Positions 26,781 through 33,104 of a stretch of 64,000 nucleotides of DNA are shown here, in pieces (position 1 is the first letter of the stretch; every line of letters begins with the position of its first letter). The notes under the pieces were generated by a model. That model was given only the letters and a program-made list of their open reading frames with translations. It did not search any database and was not told the origin of the DNA. The translations under genes and the position numbers were made by a program. This DNA is from Arcicella sp040387735 (lineage in GTDB: Bacteria; Bacteroidota; Bacteroidia; Cytophagales; Spirosomataceae), in NCBI GenBank assembly GCA_040387735.1, contig JAZKDE010000019.1, forward strand, positions 1-64,000. The letters are read 5' to 3'.

Positions 26781-26807
26781 ATTTAAATATTTATCGTTTC
26801 TAATAAT

Positions 26808-26874
26808 CAAAGGTGGTCATTAAAGCATCCGAAAGCGTTATATAATTTCGCTAAAGAGTTATGTAATTCACACA
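26808..26874 (-). promoter_or_regulatory. Composite stress promoter, copy 3
   Basis: On the minus strand TGTGTGAAT starts at 26874, with ACATAAC and ATATAAC 21 bp apart, and ACCTTTG at 26814-26808. The predicted leader before the ATG at 26780 is about 20 nt. Confidence 0.78.
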
Positions 26875-26940
26875 TTTAAAGGCTTTTGGCTCACAAAAGA
26901 GTCATATTTTCCTAAACTTTTTAATCTATACGACAAACAA

Positions 26941-26966
26941 AAAGTCATCCTTTAACAGGACGACTT
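26941..26966 (-). terminator. Terminator of the MlaEFD operon
   Basis: On the minus strand GAAGTCGTCC and GGATGACTTT form a stem (one G-U pair, 7-nt loop) followed by TTTTTGTTTG. It lies 34 bp after the mlaD-like stop codon. Confidence 0.75.
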
Positions 26967-27000
26967 CGCTAAATTCAAGTCATTTAAAGTTTGTCAAACA

Positions 27001-27987
27001 CTATTCGGGTTTATCTTTTTTCTTAAAAAATCCCCGCAACAAGAAATTATGCTGAACCGCCTCCAAATCTTCATCTAATTTATGACTACCCGATTCAAGA
27101 TTTTTTATGGTCATTTTCAAAGAAGAAGCCGTTGACGAATCGTTCAATAATACCCCAATCGCACCACTTTTATTATTTAATTTATCGCTTACCTTTTTTA
27201 AATTAGCGGTAAATCTGCTCACCGAACTTGCGGCACTTTGCAGTTGCGTTACCGTACCAACAATTCGGTTATAAACAAGCGTATCCGAAGCAAAATCGTT
27301 AATTGAATTGCCAGGTTTATTGATTTTACCCGAAAATTGCTCAAAATTGGACATTACATTTTTACTATTTTCGGAAACAACTTTAAAATTATCAACCGTT
27401 TTTTCTAAATTATCCGCCGTCTTATTGAGTTTATTGGCAATAATTGGGTCATTGAGTAGCGTAGCCAAGGTGCCTTTTCCTCCATTTATTTTTTTACTTA
27501 TGCTTTTAAAATCAGTGGTAATAGCGAGCAAATTTTTATTATTAGCTTGTAAAGTTGCCATCATATCGTCGGTACTGGTGGCACTTTCTACTCGCAAAAA
27601 ATCATCTGCTTCAACTTGCGGTAAAGCAATATTTCCATCGTAGATAATGATAATTTTGTTACCAATCAATCCATCCGAACCAATTTTAGCTTTGGCATTT
27701 TTTCGGATGTGAGATTCCGCCGACTTCTCAATACTCATCGTAACTTGAACTTGCGAATTTCCGTAAAAACCAATTTTCTTAACCGTTCCAACTTTCACCC
27801 CCGAAAACCAAATATTCCCACCCACCGAAAGTCCGCTAACATCATTAAAAATGGCATTAATCGTAAAAGTTTTCACAAAAGTTTCTTTCTGTCCGCCAAG
27901 TGTAAATAGCGTAACAAACAAAATCACCAATCCCAGAAATATAAATATTCCTACAATCACTGGGCGTTTATTTTTAAATGTTTTCAT
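27001..27987 (-). CDS. MlaD/MCE-domain lipid transport protein
   Basis: 328 residues. One N-terminal membrane helix (about 11-30) anchors a single MCE domain (about 38-118, TFTINAIFNDVSGLSVGGNIWF). A long helical tail (150-320) may form the tunnel or coiled coil seen in PqiB-like MCE proteins. It receives phospholipid from or passes it to the MlaEF transporter. It overlaps the ATPase gene by 4 bp. No MlaA, MlaB or MlaC gene is adjacent, as is usual in Bacteroidota. Confidence 0.92.
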   Translation of the reverse strand: MKTFKNKRPVIVGIFIFLGLVILFVTLFTLGGQKETFVKTFTINAIFNDVSGLSVGGNIWFSGVKVGTVKKIGFYGNSQVQVTMSIEKSAESHIRKNAKAKIGSDGLIGNKIIIIYDGNIALPQVEADDFLRVESATSTDDMMATLQANNKNLLAITTDFKSISKKINGGKGTLATLLNDPIIANKLNKTADNLEKTVDNFKVVSENSKNVMSNFEQFSGKINKPGNSINDFASDTLVYNRIVGTVTQLQSAASSVSRFTANLKKVSDKLNNKSGAIGVLLNDSSTASSLKMTIKNLESGSHKLDEDLEAVQHNFLLRGFFKKKDKPE

Positions 27988-28754
27988 TTGTCGTTGATAA
28001 AATTATAGTCATAAAAACTCCTGATTCTATCGTCTTTTGAGTTAAAAACTTCCTTAAAACTTCCCGTCGTTAAGAATTTTCCCTCTTGTATCATCGTCAC
28101 TCGATTGGCGGTAGTTTTGGCACAAGTGAGGTCGTGCGTAATGATAATCGAACTGGTTTTATACTCTTTTTGAACTTTCAGAATCAGATTATTAATATCA
28201 ATGCAAGTAATGGGGTCAAGTCCAGAAGTGGGTTCATCGTACAACATAATTTCGGGTTTCAGAATCAACGTGCGGGCAATTCCAATTCGTTTTCGTTGTC
28301 CACCCGAAAGTTCCGAAGGCATTTGGTTGATAGTTTGGGACAAACCAACATCGTTCAAAACACTTTCAATCGCATCCTTCACTTCCTTTTCATTCAGATT
28401 TCGTTTGTTTCTTATCAAAGGGAATTCAAGATTTCCACGTACACTCATGCTATCGTATAAAGCACTACTTTGGAATGAAAAACCAATTTTTAAACGTAAT
28501 TCTTGTAATTCTTTTTCGGAAATTTTATCCACAATTTGTCCGAGGACTTTCACCGTGCCAAAATCAGGTTTTAATAAACCAGAAATAATTTTAATTAGTA
28601 CCGACTTCCCACTTCCTGAGCGGCCAAGTACCGCAATATTTTCCCCTTTCTGAATGTCAATATCAATTCCATTTAGCACAGAAAGGCTACCAAATGATTT
28701 TTTCAAATCTTTGATAGAAATAACAGGCTCGCTATTTTCAATTTTTGAATCCAT
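27984..28754 (-). CDS. MlaF-type ABC transporter ATPase
   Basis: 256 residues with Walker A GRSGSGKSV, signature LSGGQRKRIGIARTL, Walker B IMLYDEPTSGLDP and switch His in ITHDL. The spacing and the ARTL...LDPITC form are those of MlaF/Ttg2A ATPases. It pairs with the MlaE permease (34 bp upstream) and the MCE protein (4-bp overlap). Confidence 0.95.
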   Translation of the reverse strand: MDSKIENSEPVISIKDLKKSFGSLSVLNGIDIDIQKGENIAVLGRSGSGKSVLIKIISGLLKPDFGTVKVLGQIVDKISEKELQELRLKIGFSFQSSALYDSMSVRGNLEFPLIRNKRNLNEKEVKDAIESVLNDVGLSQTINQMPSELSGGQRKRIGIARTLILKPEIMLYDEPTSGLDPITCIDINNLILKVQKEYKTSSIIITHDLTCAKTTANRVTMIQEGKFLTTGSFKEVFNSKDDRIRSFYDYNFINDK

Positions 28755-28788
28755 TGTTAATCTTACTAAATACTTGATTTAATATATT

Positions 28789-29562
28789 TTACCGAATCGC
28801 ATTGACAATTTGCACGATAATAATTTCCTCTACAAAAATCAAAAACATGGATAAAACCACCGCCGAATTGGCTGCTCTACCAACTCCTTGCGTACCATTT
28901 TGGGCAAAATAACCTTGGTAACATCCCGCCACGCCAACTGTAAATCCGTAACACAAAGCTTTTACGATTGAAGCGAAAATATCCAAAAAAGAAATTGTAC
29001 TAAAAGCACTTCTAAAAAAAGCCGTAAAACTGGTCAATTCCGTTTGGTGAACATTCATATACGAGCCTAACATTCCGACAAAACCCGTGTATAAAACCAA
29101 GATTGGCATCATTAAGGTTATGGCGGTAATACGGGTAACAACCAAAAATTTAAAGGGATTGGTAGCAGAAACTTCCATTGCATCAATTTGCTCCGTTACT
29201 TTCATTGAGCCTAATTCGGCTCCAATATTTGAACCCACTTTTCCCGCCGCAATTAACGCCGTAACCAAAGGAGCCAATGCTCTAATTAAGGCAATTGATA
29301 CTAAGGAAGGCAACCAAGAACTCGCACCAAAATTGGCTAAAGAAGGACGTGATTGCTTGGTAAAAACGATACCCGTAATAAAACCCGTCAAAGAAATCAA
29401 CGGCATAGATTTAAACCCAACCTGATAACACTGATTGATAATTTCTTTAAATTCGAAAGGTGGCAAGAAAACTTCTTTGAAGAATCGAAGAATAAATAAG
29501 TAAACGTCGTAAATATCCCCGAAGAATTCATCAACCTTTTCGGAAATAAGATATTTATTCAT
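28789..29562 (-). CDS. MlaE-type lipid ABC permease
   Basis: 257 residues, five or six membrane helices. The MlaE signature IAAGKVGSNIGAELGSMKVT (near residues 105-125) and the following EQIDAMEVSATNPFKFLV are unmistakable. It is the first gene of the Mla-like operon and forms the inner-membrane channel for phospholipid transfer between membranes. Confidence 0.95.
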   Translation of the reverse strand: MNKYLISEKVDEFFGDIYDVYLFILRFFKEVFLPPFEFKEIINQCYQVGFKSMPLISLTGFITGIVFTKQSRPSLANFGASSWLPSLVSIALIRALAPLVTALIAAGKVGSNIGAELGSMKVTEQIDAMEVSATNPFKFLVVTRITAITLMMPILVLYTGFVGMLGSYMNVHQTELTSFTAFFRSAFSTISFLDIFASIVKALCYGFTVGVAGCYQGYFAQNGTQGVGRAANSAVVLSMFLIFVEEIIIVQIVNAIR

Positions 29563-29631
29563 GAGTATAAATTTAGGGTTTCACCAACTGTTTTCTTTTA
29601 TGAGAAAATAAACCGAAGCATGATAAGTACA

Positions 29632-30240
29632 TTATTGCGAAATAAATCCTTCGTCAATCATTTTCTGGTAAACAACTTTGGCAATTTCCCTCGTCATTTT
29701 ACTTACTCCATCTGGATTGGTAGTTTCAGTAACACCAGTCCAAATAATTTTATCTTCCCTCATAGAAAATACATTAACCTCTACCGTATAAGTCTGAGTC
29801 ATCGTATAATAACCAGGATTTGAATAGTAAGGCCAATTTCTGAAATAATATCCCCCAAATGACTGATAATAACCAGGATAGGTAGAAATATTCCCTGGAA
29901 TATAGCTTCTATCTCTCTCCACATCCAACAAACGCATTACCACTACGCCATCAAAACCATCAATTCTCACTTTTTCACGAATAATATTTTCATTATCCTT
30001 GCTGAAATTTTCGTTGAGATAATTATAAGAAACCACACCTTTTCCTTTCAAATAGGTAACCATTTGGTCTTCGGCTTTTCGTCGGCTGGTTTCATCCTTG
30101 AACAAGGCTACAACTAATATTTTGTTCAATTTATTCAAGGTTATTTCTTTATCAGGCTCTCGCCAACTACTCGTTAACTCGGTAGTTTTACACGATGCCA
30201 TTAATGCAAATATGCTTAGGCAGAAGATATATTTTTTCAT
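29632..30240 (-). CDS. DUF4136-like lipoprotein
   Basis: 202 residues from the ATG at 30240 (MKKYIFCLSIFALMASC), with a lipobox LMASC and Cys at residue 17. The mature part begins KTTELTSSWR and has an N-terminal alpha-beta domain, a Tyr/Pro-rich loop (YPGYYQSFGGYYFRNWPYYS, about 120-150) and a beta-strand pair before the C-terminal helix. This fits DUF4136-like lipoproteins. Its promoter is a composite stress element; the leader is about 105 nt. Confidence 0.82.
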   Translation of the reverse strand: MKKYIFCLSIFALMASCKTTELTSSWREPDKEITLNKLNKILVVALFKDETSRRKAEDQMVTYLKGKGVVSYNYLNENFSKDNENIIREKVRIDGFDGVVVMRLLDVERDRSYIPGNISTYPGYYQSFGGYYFRNWPYYSNPGYYTMTQTYTVEVNVFSMREDKIIWTGVTETTNPDGVSKMTREIAKVVYQKMIDEGFISQ

Positions 30241-30352
30241 GTTCAAATACATAATTCATCAGTTTCGTTCTGTAACTTAGACCTATAAGTCATTCTCGAC
30301 GGAGCTTTCTACCACCGCTTTGATACTCACTTAAATAAAAGTCTTCTTTGAA

Positions 30353-30419
30353 CAAAGTTGAGGTATAAAACTAAGTGGTGTGTTACATAATTATTGAAAA
30401 TACTTTCATTATTCACACA
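30353..30419 (-). promoter_or_regulatory. Composite stress promoter, copy 4
   Basis: On the minus strand TGTGTGAAT starts at 30419, with ATGAAAG and ATGTAAC 21 bp apart, and AACTTTG at 30359-30353. It drives the DUF4136-like lipoprotein gene. Confidence 0.75.
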
Positions 30420-30493
30420 TAATTTTCCTCAGAAAATACTGATTCAAGGAAAGTGGTGTTTAGTATTACCGATGACACGGAAAAATCCTAATA

Positions 30494-30560
30494 TGTGTGA
30501 ATAATGTAACTTTTAACAAATATTATGTAACACTTTTAAAAGTAATATCCCCCACCTTTG
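30494..30560 (+). promoter_or_regulatory. Composite stress promoter, copy 5 (orphan unit)
   Basis: TGTGTGAAT at 30494, two identical ATGTAAC boxes 21 bp apart, and ACCTTTG at 30554-30560. No recognisable protein gene follows before the terminator at 30730-30756. Confidence 0.75.
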
Positions 30561-30566
30561 TATCGT

Positions 30567-30765
30567 AGCAAATGAGAAATATTTAAATATTCTTTATGAG
30601 TCGCAAGATTTTAAAATTTCAGAAAAGATAACAACAAAGCGTATAAACATACATTTTGACAAAATATCATCCAAACTTGTTAGCGATGAGTTAAGGATAA
30701 AAAAGTAAATTAGTGGTTAGGTGTTACCGAAACGTTCTCTTTATTAGAGAACGTTTTTTGTTTTT
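30567..30765 (+). ncRNA. Candidate small RNA under the stress promoter
   Basis: The transcript predicted from promoter copy 5 would begin near 30567 and end at the strong terminator at 30730-30765, about 200 nt. The longest frame with a start inside is an 11-codon basic peptide (MSRKILKFQKR, from 30597), so an RNA product or a tiny peptide is possible. Family unknown; nothing matches a known RNA I can name. Confidence 0.45.
30730..30765 (+). terminator. Strong intrinsic terminator of the orphan unit
   Basis: AAACGTTCTCT at 30730-30740 pairs perfectly with 30746-30756 (11 bp, 5-nt loop) and is followed by a T-rich tract (TTTG then TTTTT). No protein gene lies upstream on this strand. Confidence 0.85.
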
Positions 30766-30795
30766 CTGCAAATCAAAAATATCCAATATTCTCAA

Positions 30796-30862
30796 TGTGT
30801 GAATTATACAATTCTTATTAGAAATTGTATAATACTTTCATTAATTAAAGCCCCCAACTTTA
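30796..30862 (+). promoter_or_regulatory. Composite stress promoter, copy 6
   Basis: TGTGTGAAT at 30796, weaker second and third boxes (ATACAAT, GTATAAT), and AACTTTA at 30856-30862. In this copy the stretch between the boxes is also a dyad (TATACAATT and AATTGTATA). It lies about 30 bp before the Cys-rich protein gene. Confidence 0.75.
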
Positions 30863-30892
30863 TCCTAATATTTATTCATCTCGAAAAATAAC

Positions 30893-31192
30893 ATGGAAAA
30901 TCAGCAAAGTTGTATTGAAGCCTGTCTGGCTTGCATGATTGAATGCGAAAAAAGTGCCTCTAATTGTATGCACATGGACGGACATCATGAATGTGTAAAA
31001 GTATGCCGAGACTGTGCTGACATCTGTAATCTTTGTGCCAGATTATGTGCCAGAGCGTCTCAATTCTCCGACGCTATTCGTGCAATTTGTGTGAAAGCTT
31101 GTGAAGCCTGTATCAACGAATGTAGCAAACATATTCATCATGCCGACTGTGTGGAAGCGTGCAAAAAATGTATCGAAGCCTGTAAAATGTAA
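30893..31192 (+). CDS. Four-helix-bundle copper-binding Cys-rich protein (Csp-like)
   Basis: 99 residues with 17 or so Cys in CxxC and CxxxC patterns spread over four helices (SCIEACLACMIECEK; CVKVCRDCADICNLCARLC; CVKACEACINECSK; CVEACKKCIEACKM), plus His-rich turns (HMDGHHE, HIHH). This is the pattern of Csp copper-storage proteins, which bind many Cu(I) ions inside a four-helix bundle. No signal peptide, so a cytosolic form. First gene of a small operon behind a composite stress promoter. Confidence 0.88.
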   Translation: MENQQSCIEACLACMIECEKSASNCMHMDGHHECVKVCRDCADICNLCARLCARASQFSDAIRAICVKACEACINECSKHIHHADCVEACKKCIEACKM

Positions 31193-31223
31193 TATTTGAA
31201 TTAACTATACTAACCAATATCTT

Positions 31224-31439
31224 ATGAAAACCATCGAAGAATTAAATCAAGCTATTTTGAAAAAGACGATGACGATTAAGGATAAATTTCCTGAGTTATC
31301 AAAATATATTGAAGAAATGCCCGTAACAATTCCAGACGTAGAAAATCCGGAAATTACGATTAAAAATTTAAAAGAATATTATGATTCATTAGATGCAATA
31401 CTAAAAAAATACGCTCCCAATCACATTCAAGAGGATTAA
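31224..31439 (+). CDS. Small conserved-looking protein of unknown function
   Basis: 71 residues, mostly helical and acidic (MKTIEELNQAILKKT; FPELSKYIEEMPVTIP; NLKEYYDSLDAILKKY). No signal or membrane segment. It begins 31 bp after the Cys-rich protein gene and is followed by another small gene 25 bp on, so it belongs to the same operon. I do not recognise a characterised family. Confidence 0.7.
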   Translation: MKTIEELNQAILKKTMTIKDKFPELSKYIEEMPVTIPDVENPEITIKNLKEYYDSLDAILKKYAPNHIQED

Positions 31440-31464
31440 TCTGTAAATAACCGAAAAACATACC

Positions 31465-31848
31465 ATGAAAATAACAAAAAGTTTAGGCATCTGGATGGAT
31501 CATTCAGTAGCTCATTTAATGGCTTTAACGGGCGACACCATCGAGACAACCATTGTTCATTCGGCATTTTCGCATCAAGATAAAGAAGAAACGCTAAACA
31601 GAAGCGAACAAATGATGCACAATAAAGAACAACATCAGGAAGCTGAATATTATAAAACATTAGGCGAAGCAATCAGAAATTATGATGATGTCCTCCTCTT
31701 TGGCCCGACTGATGCAAAAGTTGAATTAGCCAATATTTTAGGAATTGACCATCGTTTTGCGGACATTAAAATTGATGTAAAAACAAGCGATAAAATGACC
31801 GAAAATCAGGAACACGCTTTTGTAAAAGATTATTTCTCAAAGCATTAG
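31465..31848 (+). CDS. Small protein, possibly baeRF/eRF1-like fold
   Basis: 127 residues. LGIWMDHSVAHLMAL at the N-terminus, a His/Glu-rich middle, and a C-terminal block (EAIRNYDDVLLFGPTDAKVELANIL) recall the bacterial release-factor-like (baeRF) or host-attachment proteins, where a GP-x-x-AK loop follows a beta strand. This is a weak similarity seen by eye. Third gene of the Cys-rich protein operon; cytosolic. Confidence 0.65.
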   Translation: MKITKSLGIWMDHSVAHLMALTGDTIETTIVHSAFSHQDKEETLNRSEQMMHNKEQHQEAEYYKTLGEAIRNYDDVLLFGPTDAKVELANILGIDHRFADIKIDVKTSDKMTENQEHAFVKDYFSKH

Positions 31849-31859
31849 TGGTTGACTAA

Positions 31860-31926
31860 TGTGTGAAAGATATAAAATTTCTAAAAAATCTTGTAACACA
31901 TTTCGCCCTTAAAAGCATCACCTTTA
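31860..31926 (+). promoter_or_regulatory. Composite stress promoter, copy 7
   Basis: TGTGTGAAA at 31860, ATATAAA and TTGTAAC 21 bp apart, and ACCTTTA at 31920-31926. The next gene is the GH130 gene at 32058, which leaves a leader of about 125 nt containing a strong hairpin. Confidence 0.75.
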
Positions 31927-31960
31927 CAGACTAGAGGCTTTAATTAATCTATGAGTATTA

Positions 31961-32009
31961 TAGCGTAGAACAGGTTTCAATTGGATACGCTGAAACCTGC
32001 CCTACGCTA
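31961..32009 (+). promoter_or_regulatory. Structured leader of the GH130/GT4 operon
   Basis: TAGCGTAG (31961-31968) pairs with 32002-32009 and CAGGTTTCA (31971-31979) with 31991-31999, separated by a symmetric AA/CC internal loop and an 11-nt apical loop. There is no U-run, so it is a leader structure and not a terminator. Confidence 0.65.
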
Positions 32010-32057
32010 AAAATCCACGAAGAACCAAAATTATTGGGCGACTTATTCTAAAAAATC

Positions 32058-33104
32058 ATGATAGATATAAAAAAAGAAGGTGTTTTATTGAGTAAAACGA
32101 TACTTGATTTTGAGAATGAAGGCGTTCTAAATCCAGCGGTAATTCGAGAGGGTGAAAATGTCTTTATTTTTTACCGAGCAGTGAGTACGGGAAATCATTC
32201 GAGTATTGGCTATTGCAAACTCAAAGGACCACTTACGGTGGTTGAGCGGTTGGAGAAATCACTCCTTTTTCCAGAATTTGAGTACGAGTCGCAAGGGCTT
32301 GAAGACCCTCGAATTGTAAAAATTGAAGATACGTATTACCTCACTTATACGGCTTACGACGGCATCAATGCTTTGGGAGCATTGGCGGTTTCAAAAGATT
32401 TATTGAACTGGGAAAAAAAAGGGCTAATTGTGCCACAACTTACCTACCAAGAATTTAGCGACCTCGCCGAATCTAAAGGTAAAATCAACGATAAATATCT
32501 CCGTTACAACGAACATGAACGTATTTTTGAACACGACGGAAAACAAGTATTTGTCTGGGATAAGAACTTAATACTTTTCCCGAGAAAGATTAACGGTAAA
32601 TTTTATTTTCTACACCGCATAAAACCAGATATTCAAATCTTAATTGGCATTGAAGAGTTTGAAGATTTAACCCCAGAATTTTGGAAAGACTATTTTCAAC
32701 ATTTCAATGATTATATCATGCTTTCTCCAAAGTATGAACACGAAATTAGCTATATCGGTGGTGGTTGTCCGCCCATCGAAACCGAGTATGGCTGGTTATT
32801 TATCTATCACGGCGTTCATGATACAGTAAAAGGTTTTGTGTATTCGGCTTGTGCAGCCTTACTTGATTTAGACAATCCAGAAAAAGAATTGACCCGATTG
32901 CCTTATCCTTTATTTAAACCTGAATTCAGTTGGGAACTGAAAGGCGAAGTTAATAATGTGTGTTTCCCGACGGGAACAGCCTTGTTTGACGATACACTTT
33001 ATATCTATTACGGAGCGGCTGATGAAAGAATAGCAGTGGTTTCGGTAAGTATTTCTGCCTTATTAAAAGAGTTAATGCTTAACATGAAAAAAGATGAGAA
33101 ATGA
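32058..33104 (+). CDS. Glycoside hydrolase family 130 phosphorylase-like protein
   Basis: 348 residues of the five-bladed GH130 fold. FYRAVSTGNHSSIGYC and the catalytic-region GLEDPRIVKI with the general-acid Asp are visible, followed by YTAYDG and GGCPPIETEYGWLFIYHG. Family members phosphorolyse or hydrolyse beta-mannosides (beta-1,4 or beta-1,2). No signal peptide, so cytosolic. It overlaps the GT4 gene by 11 bp, which suggests joint handling of an internal mannose-containing oligosaccharide. The exact linkage cannot be read from sequence. Confidence 0.9.
   Translation: MIDIKKEGVLLSKTILDFENEGVLNPAVIREGENVFIFYRAVSTGNHSSIGYCKLKGPLTVVERLEKSLLFPEFEYESQGLEDPRIVKIEDTYYLTYTAYDGINALGALAVSKDLLNWEKKGLIVPQLTYQEFSDLAESKGKINDKYLRYNEHERIFEHDGKQVFVWDKNLILFPRKINGKFYFLHRIKPDIQILIGIEEFEDLTPEFWKDYFQHFNDYIMLSPKYEHEISYIGGGCPPIETEYGWLFIYHGVHDTVKGFVYSACAALLDLDNPEKELTRLPYPLFKPEFSWELKGEVNNVCFPTGTALFDDTLYIYYGAADERIAVVSVSISALLKELMLNMKKDEK

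Larger units (their letters stand above)
30253..30892. other. 640-bp regulatory region with three composite promoters
   Basis: There is no protein gene here. It holds one minus-strand promoter (for the DUF4136-like gene), one plus-strand promoter for an apparently non-coding unit that ends at the terminator at 30730, and one plus-strand promoter for the Cys-rich protein gene. The copies point away from each other in a divergent arrangement. Confidence 0.8.

Noticed and set aside
26781..26810. Longer N-terminus for the PepSY-like protein from an ATG at 26810
   Set aside because: That codon lies inside the -7 box of the composite promoter, so it would not be in the transcript; the ATG at 26780 gives a clean signal peptide.
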